From Burkholderiaceae bacterium (GTDB lineage Bacteria > Pseudomonadota > Gammaproteobacteria > Burkholderiales > Burkholderiaceae_C): 64,000 bases of DNA. Below are positions 16,508-25,338 of this stretch, in pieces. Made by a program: the position numbers and the translations under genes. The notes below the pieces were generated by a model, which saw only the letters and a program-made list of their open reading frames with translations, searched no databases and was not told the DNA's origin. The stretch is taken from NCBI GenBank assembly GCA_030123545.1, contig CP126124.1, forward strand, positions 2,728,001 through 2,792,000, given 5' to 3'. Numbering within the stretch: the first letter of the stretch is position 1; each line of letters begins with the position of its first letter.

Positions 16508-17263
16508 TCAGTTGCCGTAGAAGTTGACGGTCTGCGGCGTGTACGGCGTGCCCGTGCCAAGAAAACGTCGCCGCACCTCGCGCCCGCGTTCCGCAGTTGC
16601 GGCCTGCCGGGCCAGTTCCAGCGATGCCGCCCGGTCCTGCGTGATCTGAAGTCTCTGTGCCTGGATCGACTGCTTGGCCTGCAAGGCCAGCAGCTGGTTC
16701 ATGGCCTGCATCGCCTGCAAAGCGCCCACGGCCGATTGGCTCTTGCCCACGAGGTCGGTCAGCACGCTTTCGTCATCGCTCAGGTTCTGCGACGCCTGGG
16801 CCTGCATCTGCATGGTGGTTTGCAGGCCGCCCAGCGTATTCTTCCAACGCTCCTGTGCATCGAGGTACATCTGATTGCCGCTCACCGTGGCGGCGTACTT
16901 CTCGGGGTACAGACGCGCGAACTCGCGGTCGATGCTCGTCACGTCGTAGGCCAAGCCCTTGGCCTGCGCGATCAGTCGCTGGGTGGTCGCCAGGTTCGCG
17001 CGCAACTGGCCGACCACGCTGGACGGCAGGCTGGCCAGATTGCGCGCCTGGTTGATGAGCATTTGCGCTTCGTTCTGGAGCTGGCGGATCTGGTTGTTGA
17101 TCTGCTCCAGCGTGCGAACTGCCGTGAGCGTGTTCTGCACCAGATTGGTCGGGTCGAGCACGATGTCGCCGATGCCGAACAAGGCATGGGCGGGTTGGGC
17201 GATGCCGAAGGCGAGCACGCAGGCGGCGGTCAGTGCGGCGAGTTTGCGGGTATGCGGTTTCAT
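16508..17263 (-). CDS. trbJ: Conjugal transfer protein TrbJ (VirB5-like)
   Basis: 251 residues with a signal peptide (LAALTAACVLAFGIAQPAHA) and a long helical body with repeated NQIRQLQNEAQMLINQA-type coiled-coil sequence. TrbJ is a periplasmic, minor-pilus/adhesion protein of the mating channel. Overlaps the end of trbE by four bases. Confidence 0.95.
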   Translation of the reverse strand: MKPHTRKLAALTAACVLAFGIAQPAHALFGIGDIVLDPTNLVQNTLTAVRTLEQINNQIRQLQNEAQMLINQARNLASLPSSVVGQLRANLATTQRLIAQAKGLAYDVTSIDREFARLYPEKYAATVSGNQMYLDAQERWKNTLGGLQTTMQMQAQASQNLSDDESVLTDLVGKSQSAVGALQAMQAMNQLLALQAKQSIQAQRLQITQDRAASLELARQAATAERGREVRRRFLGTGTPYTPQTVNFYGN

Positions 17264-19719
17264 GGCAGGTACTCCTGGGGGTGGTCAGCGGTACGGAAGG
17301 AACCCGGCGCGAGGCCGGGGAACGAGGGCAGCAGGTCAGCCGCCCAATCGAGTCCGCGATGACGCAGCCAGGCGCCCGCGAAGCCGGGCACGCCGGCATC
17401 CAGCAGCACACGGTCTATGTCGCGCTGGTCTTGCGGCGTGGAAGCGCCCGCGAAGGCCAGCGTCGCCGGCCCCAGGTCGAGGTCGAACACGCGGTTGCCG
17501 AGGCGGGATTGGTAGTAGTAGTCGCGCTTGGGCTGCGCGGTGGCGACAATCTCGATCTGTCGGCTGTTGAGGCCGAAGCCCTCGTAGATCGTGCGAATCT
17601 GCGGTTCGGTCGCCTGCGGATTGGGCAAGAACACCCGGCTCGCGCAGCTTTCGATGATGGCCGGAGCGATGGCTGAGTCCTTCACGTCCGCGAGCGACTG
17701 CGTGGCGAAGATGACGCTGACGTTCTTCTTGCGCAGCGTCTTGAGCCACTGGCGGATGCGCGCCGCAAACACCGGGTCATCGAGGAACAACCACGCTTCA
17801 TCGAGGATCAGCAGCGTGGGCGCACCATCCAGCCGCTCCTCGAAGCGCGCGAACAGGTAGCGCAGCACCGCGAGCACAGCGGCCTTGCTGTGCATCAGCT
17901 CCTCCATCTCGAACGCCTGCACGTCGGATGTGCCGAGGCGGTCGTGGTCGGCATCCAGCAGCCTGCCGTGCGCACCGCCCAGGACGTAGGGCGCGAGTGC
18001 CTGGCGCAAGGTGTTCGATTGCAGCAAGGCCGTCAGGCCCGTCAGCGTGCGCTGCTCCACCGGCGCGCTGGCCAAGCTCCCCAGCGCAGACCAGATGGCC
18101 GCCTTCTCGTCCGGGCCGACGGCCGCGCCTTCGTGCAGCAGGCGGCCTTCCACCCATTCGCTGGCCCAGGTGCGGTAGCCCTCGCGGTCGATGCGTGCCA
18201 AGGGCTGGAAGGCGATCTCGTCATCCGCGCCCAGGTCGTAGTGCTCGCCGCCCATGCCCAGGACGGCCGCACGGATCGAGCGCCCCATGTCGAAGGCAAA
18301 GATGCGCGAGCCGCGATAGCGGCGGAACTGCATCGCCATCGTCGCCAGCAGCACCGACTTGCCCATGCCGATGGGGCCAACCACCAGAGTGTTGCCCACG
18401 TCGCCGATGTGCGTCACCAGTCGGAACGGCGTGGCGCCATCGGTGCGCGTCACGATCAGCGGCGGGCCGTCGAGGTGATCGTTCTTCTCCGGCCCGGCCC
18501 ATACCGCCGACACCGGCATCATGTGCGCCAGATTCAGCGTCGAGACGATGGGCTGGCGCACGTTGGCGTATGCATTGCCGGGGAGCGAGGACAGCCACGC
18601 ATCCACGGCGTTGAGCGCTTCGGGGATCGTCACGAAACCCCGGCCCTGAATCACACGCTCCACCATCCGCAGCTTCTCGTCGGCCACGGCGGCGTCCGCG
18701 TCCATGACGGTGACGGTCGCCGTCAGGTAGCCGAAGGCGACTTGATCGCTGCCCAGTTCCTGCAAGGCAGCATCGGCGTCGGCGGCCTTGTTGTTGGCGT
18801 CGGTATCGACCAGCGGGCTTTCCTGCTGGAAGATCGTCTCGCGCAGCAAGGCGATGACGTTCTTGCGCTTGGCGAACCACTGGCGGCGCAGGCGGGACAG
18901 CTCCTTTTCCGCCTCGGCTTTGTCCAGGCACAGAAAGCGCGTACTCCAGCGATACGCAAAGCCCAGGCGGTTGAGGTCGTCCAGAATCCCCGGCCAGGTC
19001 GAGGTCGGGAAACCGCGCACCGACACCACGCGCAGGTGCTGATCGCCCAGCATGGGTGCCAGGCCACCGACCAGCGCGGAGTCAGTCAGCAGCGCGTCGA
19101 TGTGGAACGGCACCTCGGGCACGCCCACGCGGTAGCGGCGCGTCGAGACGGTCGAATGCAGGTAGGTCAACGTCTGGCTGTCATCGAGCCACGCGATTTC
19201 CGGCATCACGCCATCGAGCAGGTCGAAGATGCGATCCGTTTCAGCGACGAAGGCGTGCAACCGTTCGCGCCAATCCACGCCTTCGGTGGGCCGGTTTTCA
19301 TACAGCAGGCCCGCGGCGCGGGCACGGGATTCCTCGGACGGCAGGTAGGCCAGCGTCAGGTGATAGCTGCTCTCGAAGTGGTTGCCCGAATCCTCGAAAG
19401 CGGCGCGGCGTTCTTCATCGACCAGCCAGGACAGCGGTTCAGGGAAATCGGAGTGCGGGTAGTCGGCGGCAGACCGGCGCTCGGCTTCGATGAACAGCGC
19501 CCAGCCCGAACCCAGGCGGCGCAGCGCGTTGTTCAAGCGCGCCGACGTGGCGATCAACTCGCCTTGCGTCGCGCTGTCGAGGTCGGGGCCACGAAAGCGC
19601 GCCGTGCGCTGGAAGCTGCCGTCCTTGTTCAAGACGACGCCCGGCGCCACCAGTCCGGCCCAGGGCAGCCAGTCGGCGAGCAAGGCCGGGCGCTGGCGGT
19701 ATTCGGCGAGGTTCAGCAT
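17260..19719 (-). CDS. trbE: Conjugal transfer ATPase TrbE (VirB4-like)
   Basis: 819 residues from MLNLAEYRQRPALLADW. The N-terminal CagE/VirB4 domain is followed by an ATPase domain with Walker A GPIGMGKS (about 447-454) and Walker B LLILDEAWLF. It powers assembly of the channel. The longer frame to 19860 reads back through trbD and is rejected. 14 bases separate it from trbD. Confidence 0.95.
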   Translation of the reverse strand: MLNLAEYRQRPALLADWLPWAGLVAPGVVLNKDGSFQRTARFRGPDLDSATQGELIATSARLNNALRRLGSGWALFIEAERRSAADYPHSDFPEPLSWLVDEERRAAFEDSGNHFESSYHLTLAYLPSEESRARAAGLLYENRPTEGVDWRERLHAFVAETDRIFDLLDGVMPEIAWLDDSQTLTYLHSTVSTRRYRVGVPEVPFHIDALLTDSALVGGLAPMLGDQHLRVVSVRGFPTSTWPGILDDLNRLGFAYRWSTRFLCLDKAEAEKELSRLRRQWFAKRKNVIALLRETIFQQESPLVDTDANNKAADADAALQELGSDQVAFGYLTATVTVMDADAAVADEKLRMVERVIQGRGFVTIPEALNAVDAWLSSLPGNAYANVRQPIVSTLNLAHMMPVSAVWAGPEKNDHLDGPPLIVTRTDGATPFRLVTHIGDVGNTLVVGPIGMGKSVLLATMAMQFRRYRGSRIFAFDMGRSIRAAVLGMGGEHYDLGADDEIAFQPLARIDREGYRTWASEWVEGRLLHEGAAVGPDEKAAIWSALGSLASAPVEQRTLTGLTALLQSNTLRQALAPYVLGGAHGRLLDADHDRLGTSDVQAFEMEELMHSKAAVLAVLRYLFARFEERLDGAPTLLILDEAWLFLDDPVFAARIRQWLKTLRKKNVSVIFATQSLADVKDSAIAPAIIESCASRVFLPNPQATEPQIRTIYEGFGLNSRQIEIVATAQPKRDYYYQSRLGNRVFDLDLGPATLAFAGASTPQDQRDIDRVLLDAGVPGFAGAWLRHRGLDWAADLLPSFPGLAPGSFRTADHPQEYLP

Positions 19720-19733
19720 CGCGGCGTCCTCCC

Positions 19734-20006
19734 CTACACGTCCAGCAACGGGCGGTGCTTGATGTGCCGCGCGAACACGGCCATGAACTGCGGATCGACG
19801 CGCGCGCCCCACATCGCCAGCGAATGGCCGACGATCCAGAGCACGACACCGGGAATCCACAGTTGCAGGCCCAGCCCGACAGCGGCGGCCAACGTGCCGT
19901 TGGCGATCGCCACGGTGCGCGGTGCGCCGCCTAGCAAGATCGGCTCGGTGAGCGAGCGATGCAGCGGCACCTCGAACCCGGCCGCGAAGGTGTCCGGGGC
20001 ACTCAT
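19734..20006 (-). CDS. trbD: Conjugal transfer protein TrbD (VirB3-like)
   Basis: 90 residues with the VirB3 layout: short N-terminus (VPLHRSLTEPILLGGAPR), two close membrane helices (TLAAAVGLGLQLWIPGVVLWIVGHSL) shown here as one stretch in two parts, then a cytoplasmic tail. Assists VirB4/TrbE at the membrane. Overlaps trbC by four bases. Confidence 0.93.
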   Translation of the reverse strand: MSAPDTFAAGFEVPLHRSLTEPILLGGAPRTVAIANGTLAAAVGLGLQLWIPGVVLWIVGHSLAMWGARVDPQFMAVFARHIKHRPLLDV

Positions 20007-20395
20007 ACGACGGCCCCGCCGGAGAAGCTGAAGAACGACAGGAAGAACGAGGACGCGGCGAAGGCGATGCTCAAGCCGAACACGATCTGGATCAGCTTGC
20101 GGAAGCCGCCCGACGTATCGCCGAACGCGAGCGCGAGGCCGGTGGCGATGATGATGATCACCGCCACGATGCGCGCCACCGGCCCTTGAATCGACTCCAG
20201 GATCGACTGCAAGGGGCCTTCCCACGGCATCGAGGAGCCGGCGGCCTGCGCGGTTCCGGCCAGAAACAGCAATAGCGCGGCCAGCAGCAACCCTTGTCCC
20301 GCCGGGCGGGCAACGCTGCGCACCCGCGCGAGGCCCGATGGACGGGAAAGCGGATTTACGGAAACACGGAAAGCAGGAACGTGCATCTGCGTCAT
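20003..20395 (-). CDS. trbC: Conjugative pilin TrbC (VirB2-like)
   Basis: 130 residues. A long signal region (GLLLAALLLFLAGTAQA) is followed by a small pilin with two membrane helices (VARIVAVIIIIATGLALAF and the FFLSFFSFSG end). In RP4, TrbC is trimmed and cyclised by TraF; the TraF-type peptidase at 47618-48205 is the likely counterpart. Overlaps trbB and trbD by four bases each. Confidence 0.93.
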   Translation of the reverse strand: MTQMHVPAFRVSVNPLSRPSGLARVRSVARPAGQGLLLAALLLFLAGTAQAAGSSMPWEGPLQSILESIQGPVARIVAVIIIIATGLALAFGDTSGGFRKLIQIVFGLSIAFAASSFFLSFFSFSGGAVV

Positions 20396-21447
20396 GGCAG
20401 TTCTCCAAGGTGGTTGAGAGACGGGGAAGAAAGGTCGGACTGCCGCCGCAGCTCGGGAAACGGCGCATCCAGCGCGTCCGCCAGTTGGTAACCCACGCCG
20501 TCGAAGCCGACGACGCGGGCGATGCTCTCGATGCGGCGCTTGCGCCCACGCCCGGCGATGTGGATCACCACGTTGACCGCTTCCGCGATCAGCGCACGCG
20601 GCGGGTTCACCGCTACTTCGAGAATCAGTTGCTCCAGGCGCAGCAGCGCGCCGAGTGCGGAGCCGGCATGGATCGTCGCGATGCCGCCAGGGTGGCCGGT
20701 GCCCCACACCTTGATGAGATCCAGCGCTTCGGGGCCGCGCACCTCGCCGACGACGACGCGATCCGGGCGCAGGCGCATGGACGAGCGCACCAGCTCGGTC
20801 ATCGACACCACGCCGGCCCGCGTGCGCAGCGGCACATGGTCACGGGCCGCGCATTGCAGTTCCACCGTGTCTTCGAGCACCAGCACGCGGTCGCCGGTGG
20901 CGGCGATTTCGGCGAGCAAGGCATTGGCGAGCGTAGTCTTGCCGCTGCTGGTGGCGCCAGCGATCAGGATGTTCTGGCGCTCGCGCACCGCGCGAACGAG
21001 AAAGCCCGCCTGCGCGCTGGTCATCATCCCGTCGATGATGTACTGCTCCAGCGGAATCACGCCGATGGCGCGCTTGCGCAGCGCGAAGGCTGGCCCCGGC
21101 GCGGCGGGCGGCAAGATGCCTTCGAAGCGTTCGCCCGTCTCGGGCAGCTCAGCGGACAGCAGCGGCTGGCCGCGATGGACTTCCGCGCCGACGTGGGCCG
21201 CGACAAGGCGGATGATCCGCTCACCATCAGCCTCGGGCATCTCCACGCCCATAGGCGCGCGACCCGATGAAAGCCGGTCGAGCCACAAGGTTCGATCCGG
21301 GTTGAGCATGACTTCCACCACGTCCGGGTCTTCAAGCGCCGCGGCAACCAGCGGTCCCATCGCCGTGCGCAGCATCTGGATACGGCGATCCAGCGAAGCA
21401 GCAGCGGACGAACGCGGCTCGGGTGGGAACTGAGGCACGGCGCTCAT
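20392..21447 (-). CDS. trbB: Conjugal transfer ATPase TrbB (VirB11-like)
   Basis: 351 residues. N-terminal VirB11 domain, then Walker A GATSSGKT at 164-171 and the later aspartate/histidine boxes (VVVGEVRGPEALDL and GTGHPGGIATIHA). Hexameric traffic ATPase working with TrbE and TraG. Overlaps the RHH gene by four bases. Confidence 0.96.
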   Translation of the reverse strand: MSAVPQFPPEPRSSAAASLDRRIQMLRTAMGPLVAAALEDPDVVEVMLNPDRTLWLDRLSSGRAPMGVEMPEADGERIIRLVAAHVGAEVHRGQPLLSAELPETGERFEGILPPAAPGPAFALRKRAIGVIPLEQYIIDGMMTSAQAGFLVRAVRERQNILIAGATSSGKTTLANALLAEIAATGDRVLVLEDTVELQCAARDHVPLRTRAGVVSMTELVRSSMRLRPDRVVVGEVRGPEALDLIKVWGTGHPGGIATIHAGSALGALLRLEQLILEVAVNPPRALIAEAVNVVIHIAGRGRKRRIESIARVVGFDGVGYQLADALDAPFPELRRQSDLSSPSLNHLGELP

Positions 21448-21908
21448 GACGCACGCTCCTGCGCTTGCGCGGCTGCTGCCGCGTCCTCCATCCGCATCGG
21501 GTCGGGGTGCAGTTCCTCCACCACGTCGCGCACCAGGCTGCGGCCCCGCAGCAGGTGGCGGCCAAGCTGCTCGGTGAACTGCTCGAAGCGCGCCTTGCCC
21601 TGGGCGCGCGCCGCGTCCTGGTGCGCCTCGGGGACTGGCGTGCTCACGGTCAGGTAATAGCGGATGAACAGCGCCAGCGTTTCGATGGCGATGTTCTGGT
21701 CACGCTCCATGCGCTCTGCCTGCCGCGAGAGGCGATCAAGCCGCTTGGCGATGGCCGCCTCGCGCTGGTCAGCGGCATCGGGCGACAGCCACGATGCGAG
21801 CGCCGCCGCGACGATGGACGACTTGGACACGCCTTTCTTGGCGGCCAACTCATCGAGCCGCTTGGCGTGCTCGGGCTGGATAAAGAGGTTCAGGCGGTAG
21901 TGGCTCAT
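21444..21908 (-). CDS. Ribbon-helix-helix (CopG-like) protein between traG and trbB
   Basis: 154 residues. The N-terminus (YRLNLFIQPEHAKRLDELA, then KGVSKSSIVAAAL) is a ribbon-helix-helix DNA-binding fold; the C-terminal 100 residues are helical with a hydrophobic stretch (IETLALFIRYYLTV). It overlaps both traG and trbB by four bases. It is a conserved member of the Tn4371 transfer operon and probably regulates it or helps relaxosome docking. Confidence 0.85.
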   Translation of the reverse strand: MSHYRLNLFIQPEHAKRLDELAAKKGVSKSSIVAAALASWLSPDAADQREAAIAKRLDRLSRQAERMERDQNIAIETLALFIRYYLTVSTPVPEAHQDAARAQGKARFEQFTEQLGRHLLRGRSLVRDVVEELHPDPMRMEDAAAAAQAQERAS

Positions 21909-23905
21909 AGCTCGATTCCGTCGTTGGGGTCGAGGGCGGCCAGCCGGGCCGTGCGCTGCATGGCCGGATCAAGCCGCCGAGGGAGAGGAAGCGGCAGGTC
22001 GGCGTCGTCATCGAGCAACGCCAGGTCGGCTGCGGGCACGGCCAGCTCGGGGTCGTAGGCGACGGTTTCGGAGAGTTCGGGCTGACGGCGCGGGCCGCCG
22101 TCGTCGGTGGAGCCGAGGCCATCGTCGGATGCCTTGACCGGTGCTGCGGGCACGGCCGGAATCGCCAGCCCGCTCCAGTCGTCGGGCCGCGATGGCGGCG
22201 CGTCGGCGTACTGACCGCCTGCAAGCACAGGCGGCGGTAGCACGCGCCGGCTGAAATTGGCGTCGGCGTAGTAGCGCAGCTTCTTCGCCTTGATCGGTGC
22301 CACGCTGGACACCATCACCACGGCCTCGTCAGGCGGAAGCTGCATGACTTCGCCCGGCGTCAGCAGCGGACGGGCCGTCTCCTGGCGCGACACCATCAGG
22401 TGCCCCAGCCACGGCGCGAGCCGGTGGCCCGCGTAGTTGCGCTGGGCGCGCAGCTCGGTGGCCGTGCCCAGCGTCTCGGAGATCCGTTTGGCGGTGCGCT
22501 CGTCGTTGGTGGCGAAGGTCACGCGCACATGGCAGTTGTCGAGGATGGAGTGGTTTTGCCCATACGCCTTGTCGATCTGGTTGAGTGACTGCGCGATGAG
22601 GAAGCTGCGGATGCCGTAGCCCGCCATGAAGGCCAAGGCCGTCTCGAAGAAATCGAGCCTGCCGAGCGCAGGAAACTCGTCGAGCATCAGCAGCAGCTTG
22701 TGGCGGCGCGCGATGCCATCGGAACCATCGAGCGATTCGGTGAGGCGCCGGCCAATCTGGTTGAGGATCAGGCGAATGAGCGGCTTGGTGCGGCTGATGT
22801 CCGACGGCGGCACCACCAGATACAGCGACACCGGATGCTCGGACGCGATCAGGTCGGCGATGCGCCAGTCGCAGCGCGAGGTGACTTCAGCCACCGTAGG
22901 GTCACGGTACAGGCCGAGGAACGACATGGCGGTGCTCAACACGCCGGAACGCTCGTTGTCCGACTTGTTGAGCACTTCGCGCGCAGCGGAGGCCACCACC
23001 GGATGCGGGCCATCGCCCAGATGCGGCGTGGTCATCATCCGGTGCAGCGTCAACTCGAAGGGGCTGGCCGGGTCAGAGAGGAAGTTCGCCACGCCGCGCA
23101 GCGTCTTGTCCTCGCCCGCGTAGAGCACATGCAGGATGGCCCCGACCAGCAGCGCGTGGCTGGTTTTCTCCCAATGGTTGCGCTTCTCCAGCGCGCCTTC
23201 GGGATCAACCAGAATGTCGGCGATGTTCTGCACGTCGCGCACTTCATGCGCCCCGCGCCGCACCTCCAGCAACGGGTTGTACGCGGCCGACTTCGCGTCG
23301 GTGGGGTTGAACAGCAGGCAATGCGAGAAACGCGAGCGCCAGCCGGCGGTGATCTGCCAGTTCTCGCCTTTGATGTCGTGGATGACGGCGGATGCTGGCC
23401 ACGACAGCAGCGTTGGCACCACCAGACCCACGCCCTTACCCGAGCGCGTAGGCGCGAAGGTCAGGACGTGTTCCGGGCCTTCATGCCGCAGGTACTGGCG
23501 GTCGTGCTGGCCGAGGAACACGCCTGCGGACTGCGTGAGGCCGGCCTTGCGAATGTCATCCGCGTTCGCCCAGCGGGCCGAGCCGTAGGTCGTGACCCGA
23601 CGCGATTGGCGCGAGCGCCAGATCGACATGCCGATGGCCACCAGCACGGCCAGCAGGCCGCTGCCGCCCGCGATGGCCCCGCCAGTGTCGAACACGCGCG
23701 GCGCGTAGGCATCGAAGACGAACCACCACTCGAACAGCCGCCACGGGTGATAAACCGGTGTTCCCAGAACGTCAAACCACGGCGAGCCCAAGCGTAGCTG
23801 GTAGCCCAGGGCGGCGGCTGTCCATTGTGTGGCTGCCCACACGCCGGCGATCACGATGCCGAATACCACGGCGATCTGACCGAACAGCACGTTCGTTCCC
23901 TGCAT
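21905..23905 (-). CDS. traG: Type IV coupling protein TraG
   Basis: 666 residues from MQGTNVLFGQ. Two N-terminal membrane helices, then Walker A APTRSGKGVG (near residue 150) and Walker B LLMLDEFPALG (near 403), both VirD4/TraG type. It brings the relaxase-DNA complex to the Trb channel. A longer frame to 23947 is not needed. First gene of the leftward transfer operon; 224 bases of non-coding DNA precede it and likely hold its promoter. Confidence 0.96.
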   Translation of the reverse strand: MQGTNVLFGQIAVVFGIVIAGVWAATQWTAAALGYQLRLGSPWFDVLGTPVYHPWRLFEWWFVFDAYAPRVFDTGGAIAGGSGLLAVLVAIGMSIWRSRQSRRVTTYGSARWANADDIRKAGLTQSAGVFLGQHDRQYLRHEGPEHVLTFAPTRSGKGVGLVVPTLLSWPASAVIHDIKGENWQITAGWRSRFSHCLLFNPTDAKSAAYNPLLEVRRGAHEVRDVQNIADILVDPEGALEKRNHWEKTSHALLVGAILHVLYAGEDKTLRGVANFLSDPASPFELTLHRMMTTPHLGDGPHPVVASAAREVLNKSDNERSGVLSTAMSFLGLYRDPTVAEVTSRCDWRIADLIASEHPVSLYLVVPPSDISRTKPLIRLILNQIGRRLTESLDGSDGIARRHKLLLMLDEFPALGRLDFFETALAFMAGYGIRSFLIAQSLNQIDKAYGQNHSILDNCHVRVTFATNDERTAKRISETLGTATELRAQRNYAGHRLAPWLGHLMVSRQETARPLLTPGEVMQLPPDEAVVMVSSVAPIKAKKLRYYADANFSRRVLPPPVLAGGQYADAPPSRPDDWSGLAIPAVPAAPVKASDDGLGSTDDGGPRRQPELSETVAYDPELAVPAADLALLDDDADLPLPLPRRLDPAMQRTARLAALDPNDGIEL

Positions 23906-24129
23906 GACCCTGCCTCCATTTACGACACAACGACGTGCCGCAGGCATCAGGATCAGTGCCGCAGGGAGTGCCGGTCAAAGACTGTTATCGTGAGAGCAGT
24001 CGAGCAAAAAGCAAGAATTCGCGCCGGGGCGCAGCACGTAAAACCGCCGCAAGCGCGGGCGCACTGTGACGTGTCAAGCAAAAAGCGAATGGTGCGTGGC
24101 CCACCGATCACGATCGGCAATTGGGCAGG

Positions 24130-24393
24130 TTAGAACTTTGGGGGTTCTTTCGGCGGTGTGTAGGGCACGTTGCCATTCCCGTAGAAGCGCTTTCGCGTGG
24201 CCTCTGAGACACGATTGCACAGCTCATCACCCATCTTGGCCCTCTCGAGCCTGCATTGCTCGCGTAGCGTCTTAAGGCGCTCTGGATTGGCAGCCAACGA
24301 TTCCACAGTTTCCAGCGCAGCTGACTCGGGTTTGCCGCAGGCGACAAGAACAATGGCGGCGAATGCCGCGAGCATCACTGAATCACGCATCAC
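24130..24393 (-). CDS. EexN-family entry exclusion lipoprotein
   Basis: 87 residues: signal peptide with lipobox (FAAIVLVACG), then the EexN/TrbK-type body with VESLAANPERLKTLREQC, LCNRVSEA and a proline-rich end. Such lipoproteins block redundant entry of the same element into its own host. Overlaps the end of the LysR gene by four bases. Confidence 0.85.
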   Translation of the reverse strand: MMRDSVMLAAFAAIVLVACGKPESAALETVESLAANPERLKTLREQCRLERAKMGDELCNRVSEATRKRFYGNGNVPYTPPKEPPKF

Positions 24394-25313
24394 ACACCTC
24401 TCTGAATGGTGGCCGCATCACCGCCTGTCGAGCCGATAAGCTGCAACCGCTCGATGAAGCGAGCCAACACCTGAGTCGGCTCAGTATCCCGACGCAGCAG
24501 GTAAGTAGTCAACATTGGTGGCCTGCCTGCCAAGGGGCGGGCCACCACGTTCAGGTCGCGGCTGGATGCAATGTGCGCAGCGCCTGCCAGCCCCAGGGCC
24601 AGCCCGGCAGAAACCAGTGTCATCATGACCTCGAACGTCGCTACCCGTTGCGCGATCAGCGGCTCCTGCGCTGTCTGCTGGCGTAGGAAGCGATCCACCT
24701 GGCGCGCGTGCCCTTCACAGTTCACCGGATCACCCAATGCCAATGGGTAGCGCAGAACCTCATCCAACGGAATGCGTTTGTAAGCCAATACGGGGTGACG
24801 TGCCGGCACCGCCACCATCAGCTGATCGTCCCAGGCTGGTTCTACGAGGATGCCATCTCCTGCGTCCTCGGCCATCGAGAATCCGGCGTCGTACAGATCG
24901 TCATGCAGCCCCTTGATCTGCTGGGCCAAAGGCACCTCGAACAGCCGGATTTCCACCTCCGGGTCTTCTTCGCGGCTGCGCGCGAGCAAGGCTGGAAGAC
25001 GTGAAGGAGTGATGCCGTCGGATAAGGCGATACGCAACTGACCGTCGAACCCGTTGGCTGCAGCTTGTACGCTGTCGCGCGCCTGCTCCAAAGCCGTGAA
25101 GACACGCTGCACATGCTCCAGAAACAACTTTCCAGTGCGAGTCAGCCGGGTGCTGCGCGTGGTGCGGGCGAACAGCATCACGCCCAGTTCTTCTTCCAGC
25201 TCTTTGATCGCGCGCGACAACGGCGATTGCTCGATATGCAATTTCTCGGCTGCGCGAGCAAAGTGAAGCTCCTCTGCGACTGCGATAAAGCAGCGAAGGT
25301 GGCGTAGTTCCAT
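24390..25313 (-). CDS. traR: LysR-family transfer regulator (TraR of Tn4371 ICEs)
   Basis: 307 residues. N-terminal LysR winged HTH (LRCFIAVAEELHFARAAEK, then QSPLSRAIKELEEELG) and a typical periplasmic-binding-like effector domain. In Tn4371 elements a LysR gene, traR, lies between the cargo slot and traG; the position matches. Probably controls eexN and the transfer genes. 25 bases separate it from the end of cusA. Confidence 0.85.
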   Translation of the reverse strand: MELRHLRCFIAVAEELHFARAAEKLHIEQSPLSRAIKELEEELGVMLFARTTRSTRLTRTGKLFLEHVQRVFTALEQARDSVQAAANGFDGQLRIALSDGITPSRLPALLARSREEDPEVEIRLFEVPLAQQIKGLHDDLYDAGFSMAEDAGDGILVEPAWDDQLMVAVPARHPVLAYKRIPLDEVLRYPLALGDPVNCEGHARQVDRFLRQQTAQEPLIAQRVATFEVMMTLVSAGLALGLAGAAHIASSRDLNVVARPLAGRPPMLTTYLLRRDTEPTQVLARFIERLQLIGSTGGDAATIQRGV

Positions 25314-25338
25314 GAGTCAATCCTGCTGGTATTCCAAG